Positions 15,986-24,164 of a stretch of DNA of 28,883 nt are shown piece after piece. The first letter of the stretch is position 1. Each line of letters starts with the position of its first letter. The notes beneath the pieces are model-generated. The model did not search any database and was not told the origin of the DNA. It saw only the letters and a list, made by a program, of their open reading frames with translations. The position numbers and the translations under genes were made by a program. Origin of the DNA: Nitrospiraceae bacterium UBA6905 (GTDB lineage: Bacteria > Nitrospirota > Thermodesulfovibrionia > Thermodesulfovibrionales > UBA6898); NCBI GenBank assembly GCA_002451165.1, contig DKBH01000088.1:26317-55199 (forward strand), written 5' to 3'.

Positions 15986-16651
15986 ATGCTCAAGACGATG
16001 CGCCACCATGCGAAGTACTTCTATGTACTCTTCTTTGTTGTCATCTTGTCGTTTATATTCTGGGGCGTGGGTACGGTTGACAAGTCAAGCAATGCCGAGA
16101 CCATTGCTGAGGTGGGGAAATACAAGATATCGGCCCGGGATTATGCTCGCGTCTATGAAAACATGTACAAGTTCTACCGCGATCTCTACCAGGACAAGTT
16201 CGATGAAGAGATGCAGAATAAGTTGAAGATCAAGGAAAAGGCGATCGATAGCCTCGTCAGCCAGACCGTACTGCTGGTCGCTGCCGAAGACAACGGCATC
16301 ACCGTAAGCGATAGCGAATTGAAAGAGGCGGTCATGCATGAGCCTGCATTCATGAGGGACGGTGTATTTGACAATGGTGTCTACCAGAACGTCCTACGTT
16401 TTTCCCAGCTCACCCCCGGCGCCTATGAAGCAAAGAAACGCGAGGAGCTGATGGTGGGGAAGATGACGCGGCTTATCCAGGAATCGGCGCCTGTGGATGA
16501 CGCAGGGCTGGATACCGTCTCAGCTGACGAACAGACCAAGAAAATGCTCCGTGACGCCATGATGAACAACGCAAAGGAAAAGATCGTTCAGTCTTACGTG
16601 GAAGGATATAAGAAGAAGATCAAGGTCAAGATCAATACGCAGCTGCTCTGA
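15986..16651 (+). CDS. Membrane-anchored SurA/PpiD N-terminal-domain protein without a PPIase domain
   Basis: 221 residues. A short basic N-terminus and one membrane helix (about 11-29, YVLFFVVILSFIFWGVGTV) are followed by a SurA_N-like chaperone domain: VGKYKISARDYARVY, KEKAIDSLVSQTVLL and the helix VSDSELKEAV before FMRDGVFDNGVYQNVL, all typical of PpiD. Known: PpiD is an inner-membrane periplasmic chaperone of about 600 residues with an inactive parvulin domain. Here everything after the N-terminal chaperone part is missing, and the protein ends with a Lys-rich segment. No frameshift is visible, so it looks like a natural short form. The stop shares a base with the next start (TGATG). Confidence 0.82.
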   Translation: MLKTMRHHAKYFYVLFFVVILSFIFWGVGTVDKSSNAETIAEVGKYKISARDYARVYENMYKFYRDLYQDKFDEEMQNKLKIKEKAIDSLVSQTVLLVAAEDNGITVSDSELKEAVMHEPAFMRDGVFDNGVYQNVLRFSQLTPGAYEAKKREELMVGKMTRLIQESAPVDDAGLDTVSADEQTKKMLRDAMMNNAKEKIVQSYVEGYKKKIKVKINTQLL

Positions 16652-17616
16652 TGGAACGTCCGGAACGAAGCAAGGATCTCCCCTGGCTCAGACAGGCGTC
16701 TTCCTTTTTCACCGCGCGCATCATCCTCACCGCAAATAATTTCAGGATCTTCGACCATCTCGTCGGTCCCGGCAAGACAGCACGGCTGCTTTCCCGGAGT
16801 CTCCGGACCGACCTCCGCGCTACGGAGCTCCTGCTGAACAGCCTCGTTGCCATCGGCCTTCTCGAAAAAAAGGAAGAAGCCTATCGCAACACGCCGGTAG
16901 CATCCCGGTATCTTGTCGCGGGGAACCCCGAATACCAGGGAGATATCCTCCGCCATTACAGCACGCTCTGGGAAAACTGGTCAGGGCTCGATACGGTCCT
17001 GAAGACTGGGAAACCTCTCCGTAAGGCGCATGACCATGCGTCCTTCATCCTCGGCATGCATAATCTCGCCCTTCTCAGGGTTCAGACGGTGCTGGCGCAC
17101 CTGGATCTGCGCGGCATAGAACGGGTGCTCGACCTCGGGGGAGGGCCCGGTACCTATGCTATGGCCCTGGCGAAGAAGGGCATACAGGTCACAATCATGG
17201 ACTTCCCCGAAACTCTGAAGATTGCGCGCAGACTCATTCGGCGTTCAGGTCTGTCGGCAAGGATTAGGCTTGTACCCGGAGATTTCACCAGCGACGATCT
17301 GAAAAACGGTTTTGACCTTATTTTTATCTCTCAGATCTTTCATGCCTATGATGCGGCGGCATGCATGTCCATGCTCAGCAAAAGCCATGATGCATTGAAT
17401 CCCGGCGGCACGGTCGTCGTACAGGAATTCCTTCTCAACGAGACACGTACTGCTCCTTTATGGAGCGCACTCTTCGCCATCAATATGTTGGTGAACACTC
17501 CGGGAGGAAGATCCTACACCCCCCGGGAGATGATGGCTTGGATGAAAAAAACAGGGTTCCGAGGGGCTTCCGCCGAGGTTCTGGATGAGGTTGTTCTGAT
17601 TACGGCAAAGAAGTAA
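16651..17616 (+). CDS. SAM-dependent O-methyltransferase (Methyltransf_2 / acetylserotonin OMT type)
   Basis: 321 residues. N-terminal winged-helix dimerisation domain (about 10-90, LRATELLLNSLVAIGLLEK), then a class I methyltransferase domain with DLGGGPGTYA (161-170), MDFPETL (183-189, acidic SAM-ribose contact), PGDF and ISQIFHAYD, where the His sits near the catalytic base position of the family. Known: relatives methylate hydroxyl groups of small molecules such as carotenoids, quinones and polyketides. The substrate cannot be read. It is translationally coupled to the PPIase-less chaperone, an odd pairing that gives no obvious functional hint. Confidence 0.88.
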   Translation: MERPERSKDLPWLRQASSFFTARIILTANNFRIFDHLVGPGKTARLLSRSLRTDLRATELLLNSLVAIGLLEKKEEAYRNTPVASRYLVAGNPEYQGDILRHYSTLWENWSGLDTVLKTGKPLRKAHDHASFILGMHNLALLRVQTVLAHLDLRGIERVLDLGGGPGTYAMALAKKGIQVTIMDFPETLKIARRLIRRSGLSARIRLVPGDFTSDDLKNGFDLIFISQIFHAYDAAACMSMLSKSHDALNPGGTVVVQEFLLNETRTAPLWSALFAINMLVNTPGGRSYTPREMMAWMKKTGFRGASAEVLDEVVLITAKK

Positions 17617-17670
17617 CATCGCCCGCCCCAGAGCAGGATCATAGCTGACCGTCACTATCGGGAAGCAGCG

Positions 17671-17712
17671 TTGTATTCACGCTGGAATTAACCATAATCT
17701 GCGTGCTAAAAT
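17671..17712 (+). promoter_or_regulatory. Candidate tandem promoters for the DUF1015-gap-pgk operon
   Basis: TTGTAT (17671-17676), 16 nt, CATAAT (17693-17698) forms one promoter. TGCTAAAAT (17704-17712) forms a second, extended -10 type. Either gives a leader of roughly 25-40 nt before the ATG at 17747, containing GGAG at about 10 nt from the start. Confidence 0.4.
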
Positions 17713-17746
17713 AGCCAATCCTTTTTTCCCACGGAGACGACGCGTA

Positions 17747-19003
17747 ATGGCTGAAGTAATCCCTTTCAAGGGGGTTCTGTTTAATGTTCCCAAGGTGTCA
17801 AAAAGCTCGGGGAAGGAGCTTCTTGCGCCTCCCTATGATATCATCACCCCGGAGCACCAGCAGAAACTCTATGAAAAGAGCCCGTATAACATCGTCAGGG
17901 TAGATTTTGGCAAGAAAGAAGCGGGCGATAACGAGCAGGAAAACAGGTACACCAGGGCAAGAGCTGCGCTGGATGCATGGCTGCGGGAAGGGGCGCTCAT
18001 CGTGAGCGACAGCCCATCCTTTTACGCGTATGAAATAGCCTATACGGTCGAAGGAGAGCAGCAGAAGCTATGCGGGATCCTCGGCCTGGTGAGACTGGAG
18101 GCCCTGGGAAAAGGCAATATCCATCCTCATGAATATACACATTCAAAACCCAAAAAGGACAGGCTGGATATTATGCGATATTGCGAAGCGAACATCAGCC
18201 CCATCTTCTCCCTGTATCATGCACAAGAGCGAACGATATCCCGGCTTCTGGCGAAAAACGTCGGAAGCAAGCCCTATATCGAGGCAGAGGACGGTGATGG
18301 CGCTATACATCGGCTCTGGCAGATTAAGGACAGAACGGTGGCCGATGCCATATCTGCAGAATTCCGGGGGAAGGCTGTCTTTATCGCTGACGGCCATCAC
18401 CGGTATGAGACAGCCCTCGAATACCAGAGAGAGCGGCGGAAGAAAGACGGGCCGTCTGACATTCCGCGCTCATACGATTATGTTCTTATGTTCCTGGCTA
18501 ATATGGCAGAAGAAGGCATTACGATCCTGCCGACCCACAGGCTGGTAAAAGAGCTTCCCCAGGATGCCCTTGACCTGCTTGCGGCGGATTTTGATATTCG
18601 GGAGATGCAGGAGATTGATGAGATAACTGCTGCCATTGCCGGTAAGAGGGATGTATACGGTCTCTATACCGGGGGCAAGACATGGTTCCGCCTGAGCTAT
18701 AAAGGTGAGGGGATTCACGGCGTGCCATCGGCCCTCAAGGACCTCGATGTAACAGTATTGCATGATCTCATCTTTAAACAGATCCTGGATGTTGAGACCG
18801 TCGCCTATGAGATGGATGTTCAAAAGTGTTTGCAGACCGTACAATCCGGAGAGTTCAAAGCGGTTTTTTTCCTGAACCCGACAGGCGTTTACGATGTCGA
18901 ACGGGTTGCGCTTGCTTCGTTACGGATGCCGCCGAAATCGACCTATTTCTATCCGAAGCTTATGACCGGCATGGTCTTACATATTTTTAACAAATCTTTA
19001 TAA
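17747..19003 (+). CDS. DUF1015 family protein (COG4198)
   Basis: 418 residues, normal for the family. Marks: IPFKGVLFN and LAPPYDIITPE near the N-terminus, HPHEYTHSKPKKDRL (126-140), and IADGHHRYETALEY (213-226), the strongest signature. Known: a widespread soluble protein family whose biochemical role is not settled to my knowledge. Conserved His, Asp and Arg residues suggest an enzyme. It stands first in an operon with gap and pgk (11 nt before gap), which suggests a link to triose-phosphate, 3-phosphoglycerate or serine metabolism; this is inference from position only. Confidence 0.9.
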   Translation: MAEVIPFKGVLFNVPKVSKSSGKELLAPPYDIITPEHQQKLYEKSPYNIVRVDFGKKEAGDNEQENRYTRARAALDAWLREGALIVSDSPSFYAYEIAYTVEGEQQKLCGILGLVRLEALGKGNIHPHEYTHSKPKKDRLDIMRYCEANISPIFSLYHAQERTISRLLAKNVGSKPYIEAEDGDGAIHRLWQIKDRTVADAISAEFRGKAVFIADGHHRYETALEYQRERRKKDGPSDIPRSYDYVLMFLANMAEEGITILPTHRLVKELPQDALDLLAADFDIREMQEIDEITAAIAGKRDVYGLYTGGKTWFRLSYKGEGIHGVPSALKDLDVTVLHDLIFKQILDVETVAYEMDVQKCLQTVQSGEFKAVFFLNPTGVYDVERVALASLRMPPKSTYFYPKLMTGMVLHIFNKSL

Positions 19004-19014
19004 GGAGGTTTCAT

Positions 19015-20019
19015 ATGGCACTGCGTGTAGCAATCAACGGATTTGGAAGGATCGGGAGGAATTTCTTCAGGACGAGCAAGGGTGTATCGGACTTCGAGAT
19101 CGTGGCGATAAATGACCTGACGGATGCGCCTACGCTTGCGCATCTCCTCAAATATGATTCGGTGCACGGCATATTCAAGGCTGAGGTGAAGGCAAAGGAC
19201 AGCAGCCTTATCGTCGATGGCAGGGAAATCAAGATATCAGCCGAAACGTCGCCGGAAAAGCTTCCCTGGAAAGACCTGAAAGTCGATGTGGTCATCGAGT
19301 CAACCGGCCGCTTTACCGACCGGGCAGGCGCCGAGAAGCACATTGCTGCAGGGGCGCAGTGGGTACTTATTTCGGCTCCGGCAAAGGACCCCGACATCAC
19401 GGTCTGTCTCGGCATTAATGACGAAACCCTCGACCCGGCCAAGCACAAGATTATCTCCAATGCGTCCTGCACAACGAACTGCCTTGCTCCGATCGCAAAG
19501 GTCCTGCATAAGGAGTTCGGTATTGTCCGCGGTCTTATGACCACTATCCATTCCTACACCAATGACCAGAGGATCCTCGACCTGCCGCACAAGGATTTGA
19601 GGAGGGCACGTGCCGCAGCAGTATCGATGATTCCGTCTACTACGGGAGCTGCAAAGGCTATCGGCCTGGTGCTTCCCGAGTTGAAGGGAAAACTGGACGG
19701 CTTTGCGATCAGAGTAACGACACCGAATGTATCGGTCGTCGACCTTGTTGCAGAGCTGCAGAAGGATGTGACCGGGGATGAGGTAAACGCAGCGATGAAG
19801 AAATGGGCCGACGGCCCGATGAACGGTATCCTCCAGTATTGCGACGAGCCGCTCGTCTCCGTTGATTTCAACGGCAATCCCCATTCCTCGATCTTTGATG
19901 CAACGCTGACCAAGGTAATGGAGGGCAGGATGGTGAAGGCCATATCATGGTATGACAATGAGTGGGGATACAGTTCGCGGCTGAGAGACCTCATCATCAG
20001 GATCGGCAAGCGAGGATAG
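19015..20019 (+). CDS. gap: GapA, type I glyceraldehyde-3-phosphate dehydrogenase
   Basis: 334 residues. NGFGRIGRN (8-16) binds the cofactor, NDL at 33-35 fits NAD preference, SNASCTTNCLAP holds catalytic Cys152, and YDNEWGYS lies near the C-terminus. A consensus AAGGAGGT Shine-Dalgarno sits 5 nt before the ATG, the strongest in the window, which fits high expression. Known: it oxidises and phosphorylates glyceraldehyde 3-phosphate in glycolysis and works in reverse in gluconeogenesis. pgk follows after 2 nt. Confidence 0.97.
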   Translation: MALRVAINGFGRIGRNFFRTSKGVSDFEIVAINDLTDAPTLAHLLKYDSVHGIFKAEVKAKDSSLIVDGREIKISAETSPEKLPWKDLKVDVVIESTGRFTDRAGAEKHIAAGAQWVLISAPAKDPDITVCLGINDETLDPAKHKIISNASCTTNCLAPIAKVLHKEFGIVRGLMTTIHSYTNDQRILDLPHKDLRRARAAAVSMIPSTTGAAKAIGLVLPELKGKLDGFAIRVTTPNVSVVDLVAELQKDVTGDEVNAAMKKWADGPMNGILQYCDEPLVSVDFNGNPHSSIFDATLTKVMEGRMVKAISWYDNEWGYSSRLRDLIIRIGKRG

Positions 20020-20021
20020 TG

Positions 20022-21263
20022 ATGGCAAAAAGGAATGGGAATCCCATGCCGATTAAGGACGTACTGGGCAAGCTCTCGATCGATGAGCTGCGGCTGAAAG
20101 GGAAAAGGGTCTTCATTCGAGCAGATTTTAATGTCCCCCTTGACGACAACCTCAGGATTACCGATGACAGCCGGATCCGTTCGACCCTGACCACGATCAA
20201 CTATGCGATCGACGAGGGTGCAAAGGTGATCCTGGCCTCCCATCTCGGCCGGCCTAAGGGGAAACCGGATCCGCGCTTCAGCCTTGCCCCTGTTGCCAAG
20301 AGGCTCCAGCGCCTGCTCGACAAGGACGTGGTTTTTGCTCCGGACTGCATTGGTTCCCAAGTGGAGAACCTCGTCGCGAAAATGAAGGATGGCGACGTTC
20401 TACTTCTGGAAAATCTCCGCTATCATCCCGAAGAAGAGAAGAATGACGAGGTATTCTCAAAAAAACTTGCGGGCATCGCCGATTATTTCATCAACGATGC
20501 ATTCGGGGCCGCGCACCGGGCGCATGCCTCGACCGTCGGCATCACGAAGTTCCTTCCCGCTGCAGCCGGGTTCCTCATGAAAAGGGAGATCGAATATCTC
20601 AAGGGGGTGGTGGATAACCCCATCCGGCCTTTTGTAGCCATACTCGGCGGTGCAAAGGTCTCCGGTAAGATCGGCGTTCTTGAGCACCTCGAGGACAAGG
20701 TGGACAAGGTGGTCGTGGGCGGGGGGATGGCATTCACGTTTATCAAGGCTATGGGGAATGAGGTGGGAGAATCGCTGGTCGAGGCGGAAATGATCGATAC
20801 AGCCCAGCGCATCAGGAAGAACCTCAAGGCAGCGGGAATTAAGTTCTACCTCCCTGTTGACTGCGTCATTGCACAAAGCCTGGAGCCGGGCGCTGAGACC
20901 AAGATCGTCCCGACACTGGAGATCCCCAAGGGCTGGAAGGCGCTGGACATCGGTCCGGCCACGGTAAAACTTTTCTCCGAGGCGCTGGAGAACGCCAAGA
21001 CGATCCTCTGGAATGGCCCTATGGGAGTGTTCGAGGTTGATGCATTCTCGCGGGGGACCTATGCGATCGCCAACGCTGTTGCGGATGCCTATGCGCTGAC
21101 GATTGTGGGCGGCGGAGACACGGATCTTGCTGTTCACCGAGCGGGGGTGACCAACGCCCTTTCGTTTATCTCTACCGGCGGTGGTGCATCGCTGCAGCTG
21201 CTTGAGGGGAAGGATCTGCCCGGCATCGCGGCATTAACCGACAGAAGCACCGGCTCGGTTTAG
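20022..21263 (+). CDS. pgk: Phosphoglycerate kinase
   Basis: 413 residues from ATG 20022, which follows a GAGG at about 6 nt. A second ATG at 20046 (MPIKDVLGKLSID) is the more usual family beginning and remains possible; a frame extending back into gap is rejected. Motifs: VFIRADFNVPLD, SHLGRPKG, LLENLRYHPEEEKND, NDAFGAAHRAHAS, the nucleotide site LGGAKVSGKI, LWNGPMGVFE and GGGDT near the C-terminus. Known: it transfers phosphate between 1,3-bisphosphoglycerate and ADP. The operon ends here at a strong hairpin. Confidence 0.97.
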   Translation: MAKRNGNPMPIKDVLGKLSIDELRLKGKRVFIRADFNVPLDDNLRITDDSRIRSTLTTINYAIDEGAKVILASHLGRPKGKPDPRFSLAPVAKRLQRLLDKDVVFAPDCIGSQVENLVAKMKDGDVLLLENLRYHPEEEKNDEVFSKKLAGIADYFINDAFGAAHRAHASTVGITKFLPAAAGFLMKREIEYLKGVVDNPIRPFVAILGGAKVSGKIGVLEHLEDKVDKVVVGGGMAFTFIKAMGNEVGESLVEAEMIDTAQRIRKNLKAAGIKFYLPVDCVIAQSLEPGAETKIVPTLEIPKGWKALDIGPATVKLFSEALENAKTILWNGPMGVFEVDAFSRGTYAIANAVADAYALTIVGGGDTDLAVHRAGVTNALSFISTGGGASLQLLEGKDLPGIAALTDRSTGSV

Positions 21264-21272
21264 CCGCAAGAC

Positions 21273-21318
21273 AAACAAGAGAGGCAGGGTAAGCACCGTT
21301 ACCCTGCCTCTCTTGTTT
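21273..21318. terminator. Bidirectional rho-independent-type hairpin between pgk and speD
   Basis: A perfect 20-bp stem pairs 21273-21292 with 21299-21318, around a 6-nt loop (GCACCG). The stem starts AAACAAGAGAGG and ends CTCTTGTTT, so each strand has a short T-rich end. It lies 9 nt after the pgk stop and 40 nt after the convergent speD stop, so it can serve both. Confidence 0.85.
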
Positions 21319-21358
21319 CCAAAAAGACTTTCTATGTGTTCCTAAGACTGTCCGGAGA

Positions 21359-21763
21359 TCAGATTGCTACAAGCGCGGCATCTGTGACCTTATGCGGAAG
21401 CTTCTTGTTTGCCGGTGACAGGATGCCCCGCTTCAGCTCCACGATCGACGGCGTCCTGCTCTCGAACTCTTTGATGAGAAAGGACGCGGCAACTTCCGGT
21501 TTAATCAGGTCGCCACAGGTAAAGATGTCCACGGCTGCATAGGAATACTCCGGCCATGTGTGGATCGAGAGATGAGATTCGGCAATGATCACCATACCGC
21601 TTATCCCGAAAGGGTTGAACTCATGGAAGGAGATGTCTACGATCGTGGCTTTTGCTTCTTTAGCTGCGGAGACCAGTGCATTCTTGACTTTGGCAAGATC
21701 CTTGATAATCTTAGGGTTGCAATCCCTCAATTCCACCAAAAGATGGGTACCTAAAGCATGCAA
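21359..21763 (-). CDS. speD: SpeD, S-adenosylmethionine decarboxylase proenzyme
   Basis: 134 residues from a TTG at 21763: an AAGGGGGGT Shine-Dalgarno lies 6 nt upstream. With this start the self-cleavage Ser in ESHLSIHTWPE is residue 63, as in the Thermotoga enzyme. A longer frame from TTG 21781 has no ribosome site. Other catalytic residues: His68 in SIHTWPE and Cys83 in FTCGD. Known: the chain cuts itself between Glu and Ser to form the pyruvoyl cofactor, then supplies decarboxylated SAM for spermidine synthesis. No speE is in the window. It has its own promoter behind hisG. Confidence 0.95.
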   Translation of the reverse strand: MHALGTHLLVELRDCNPKIIKDLAKVKNALVSAAKEAKATIVDISFHEFNPFGISGMVIIAESHLSIHTWPEYSYAAVDIFTCGDLIKPEVAASFLIKEFESRTPSIVELKRGILSPANKKLPHKVTDAALVAI

Positions 21764-21821
21764 TCCTTTACCCCCCTTCAATGATTGAATTCGGCATATA
21801 AAATGCCCTCTTAAGTCAAAA

Positions 21822-21851
21822 AGTTTACCGCAAAACCCTGATGCTTGTCAA
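21822..21851 (-). promoter_or_regulatory. Sigma-70 promoter for speD
   Basis: Minus strand TTGACA (21851-21846), an 18-nt spacer and TAAACT (21827-21822): a perfect -35 with a fair -10. Transcription would begin near 21815, giving a leader of about 50 nt that includes a small GGCAT/ATGCC hairpin and the Shine-Dalgarno. Confidence 0.6.
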
Positions 21852-21872
21852 TATGAAATCTGGCCGGCAATA

Positions 21873-22757
21873 TCAGGGGATCACCTTGTTTAGCTGATAC
21901 TCCACAATGCCTGAAGCGCCCGCTTTTTTCAGCTTCGGAATGAGCTCGCGGACCTTTTTTTCATCTATTACGACATCGAGATCATACCATCCTTCATCAG
22001 ATAGGAGCGATATGGTCGGTGAATGCATTGCCGGCAGGAGGCTCAGCACCCGCTTGAGGTCCGTCTGCCGGACATTCATCTTCATGCCTACCTTCTCCTC
22101 TGCTGCCAGTGCGCCCTTGAGCAGCATAACAAGGTTTTCCATCTTCTGACGCTTCCATGTATTCTGCCAAGCCTTTCTGTTGGCGATAAAGCGGGTGCTT
22201 GACTCAAGGATCGTTTCGACGATCCTGAGATTGTTGGCGCGGAGCGATGATCCCGTTTCCGTGAGCTCCACAATGGCATCGGCAAGATGGGGCGGCTTCA
22301 CTTCGGTGGCTCCCCAGGAAAAATCAACTTCTGCCCGGATCTTTTTCGCTTTCAGGTACCGCCGGGTGAAACCGACAAGCTCGGTAGCTATTCTCTTGCC
22401 TTTCAGGTCCTTGATGGTTCTGATCTTGGACTCATTCGGAACGGCAATGACCCACCGAACGGGACGAAGGCCTTCCTTTGCGTAGTTCAGCTCAGCCACC
22501 TCTTTCACATCTGCGTTTTGCTCCTTTATCCAGTCATACCCGGTCAGACCGCAGTCGAGTATCCCGTTTTCGACATACCGCGCCATCTCCTGTGCCCGAA
22601 TGAGCATGGCCTCGACCTCTGCATCATCGAATACCGGATAATAGGACCGTCCGGATACGGCGATATGATATCCGGCCTTTCTGAAGAGTTTTAATGTCGA
22701 TTCCTGTAGGCTCCCCTTAGGCAGCCCTATGCGGAGCGTTTTTTTATTTTCCTTCAT
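21873..22757 (-). CDS. hisG: HisG, ATP phosphoribosyltransferase (long form)
   Basis: 294 residues, the long HisG class with a C-terminal ACT-like histidine-binding domain (about 215-294), so no HisZ partner is needed. Marks: LRIGLPKGSLQESTLKLF, GLTGYDWIKE, RIATELVGFTRRYL and ADAIVELTETGSSLRANNL, the PRPP-binding region. Known: first step of histidine synthesis, inhibited by histidine through the C-terminal domain. The ATG overlaps the hisD stop (ATGA), and GGAAGGA sits about 8 nt upstream. Confidence 0.96.
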   Translation of the reverse strand: MKENKKTLRIGLPKGSLQESTLKLFRKAGYHIAVSGRSYYPVFDDAEVEAMLIRAQEMARYVENGILDCGLTGYDWIKEQNADVKEVAELNYAKEGLRPVRWVIAVPNESKIRTIKDLKGKRIATELVGFTRRYLKAKKIRAEVDFSWGATEVKPPHLADAIVELTETGSSLRANNLRIVETILESSTRFIANRKAWQNTWKRQKMENLVMLLKGALAAEEKVGMKMNVRQTDLKRVLSLLPAMHSPTISLLSDEGWYDLDVVIDEKKVRELIPKLKKAGASGIVEYQLNKVIP

Positions 22758-24076
22758 GGTTTGTTCCTTCCTTGCGCTTCTCTACGTTTTTGCTTCAGTA
22801 GGTGATTTTTTCTGATTCTGATGGTATTGCCGTGCGCCTCGAGCCCTTCAATGTCAGCGATCGCCTCAACAACGCCGGCGAGACGGAGGAACCCTTCCCG
22901 CGTAAACCCGAGCATGCTCGACCGCTTGTAGAAGTCGTATACTCCAAGGGGGGATGAGAAGCGTGCGGTGCCGCCGGTCGGCAGGGTATGATTGGGACCA
23001 GCGGAATAATCTCCCAAAGCTTCAGGACTCCAGGGGCCGAGAAAGATAGCCCCGGCATTTTCTATCTGGGGCACGATGTCGATCGGCCTCTTGGTCATGA
23101 CTTCCAGATGCTCCGGCGCTATCGTGTTCGCAAGTGATACTGCCGCTCGGAGATTTTTCGTGACTATAACTGCGCCGTAGGACGCTAATGAGGCCTTAGC
23201 GATCTCTTTACGCCTGAGCCCCCTGAGCAAGATGCCGATTTCATCAGATACCGCCGCAGCTACCTCACGAGAATCAGTGATAAGGATCGCTGAGGCGAAC
23301 TCATCGTGCTCTGCCTGGCTCAGCATATCCATGGCGACAAAGGCAGGCGGGGCCGAACTATCCGCAAGGATGAGAATCTCGCTCGGTCCGGCGACCATAT
23401 CGATATCGACGATGCCGAAGACCATCTTTTTTGCCGTAGCCACATAAATGTTGCCGGGGCCGACGATCTTGTCGACCTTGGGTATGCTCGCTGTTCCGTA
23501 TGCAAGTGCGGCGATTGCCTGCGCACCGCCGATCCGATACACTTCCCTCACCCCGAGCATCTCTATCATTGCCATGACGTAAGGGTTCAGATACCCCTCG
23601 GGCATCGGAACGCAGAGGGCGATCTCCTTCACCCCGGCAACCTGCGCGGGGATGACGTTCATGAGGACGGTGGATGGATATGCCGCCTTGCCGCCCGGTA
23701 TGTATGCCCCGATTCTCTTCAGCGGCCGTATCGTCTGTCCAAGAAGGGTATCTCCTTCGGTAAATGACCAGGAACGCTCTTTCTGCATCTCATGAAATCG
23801 CCGTATGCGCTTAGCTGAGAGCGCAAATGCCCGCAGTATCTTCGCGTCAGCCTTGGCAGCGGCACGTCGGATCTCCGATCCCGTCAGCCGGAGCCTGGCT
23901 GCCCTTTTGTCATCGAAGGTGCGCGTATATTTTAATACTGCGGCGTCTCCGCTGCGGCGCACGTTATGAAGGATCTCTTCAACGGAATGGCTTATGGCCT
24001 CATCAACGGTCGCATTCCGCGCGGTGAGTTTTCTGAGAAATGCATCAATTTCGCTGCGTTTGCTGATGATTTTCAT
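22754..24076 (-). CDS. hisD: HisD, histidinol dehydrogenase
   Basis: 440 residues. Marks: YIPGGKAAYPSTVLMNVIPA, RIGGAQAIAALAYGT, KIVGPGNIYVATAKK, AGPSEILI, LSQAEHDEFA (catalytic and zinc His) and IAPEHLEVM. Known: zinc enzyme that oxidises histidinol to histidine in two NAD-dependent steps. The start fits the family N-terminus well, yet has no Shine-Dalgarno, and a full promoter ends 8 nt before it. hisG follows by 4-nt overlap. It lies 88 nt after the M16 peptidase pair, which has no clear link to histidine. Confidence 0.97.
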   Translation of the reverse strand: MKIISKRSEIDAFLRKLTARNATVDEAISHSVEEILHNVRRSGDAAVLKYTRTFDDKRAARLRLTGSEIRRAAAKADAKILRAFALSAKRIRRFHEMQKERSWSFTEGDTLLGQTIRPLKRIGAYIPGGKAAYPSTVLMNVIPAQVAGVKEIALCVPMPEGYLNPYVMAMIEMLGVREVYRIGGAQAIAALAYGTASIPKVDKIVGPGNIYVATAKKMVFGIVDIDMVAGPSEILILADSSAPPAFVAMDMLSQAEHDEFASAILITDSREVAAAVSDEIGILLRGLRRKEIAKASLASYGAVIVTKNLRAAVSLANTIAPEHLEVMTKRPIDIVPQIENAGAIFLGPWSPEALGDYSAGPNHTLPTGGTARFSSPLGVYDFYKRSSMLGFTREGFLRLAGVVEAIADIEGLEAHGNTIRIRKNHLLKQKRREAQGRNKP

Positions 24077-24084
24077 GGTTATTC

Positions 24085-24113
24085 ATTCTATCGTTACGGC
24101 GCCAATTATTCAA
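24085..24113 (-). promoter_or_regulatory. Promoter for hisD-hisG, probably leaderless
   Basis: Minus strand TTGAAT (24113-24108), a 17-nt spacer and TAGAAT (24090-24085). The hisD ATG begins at 24076 after only 8 nt, so the transcript would start about 2 nt before the start codon. No attenuator or leader peptide can fit. Confidence 0.5.
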
Positions 24114-24164
24114 GCCGTAGCATGCGGCATTGAGCAGCCTTACGCCCGGGGAGAAAAGGTGAGA

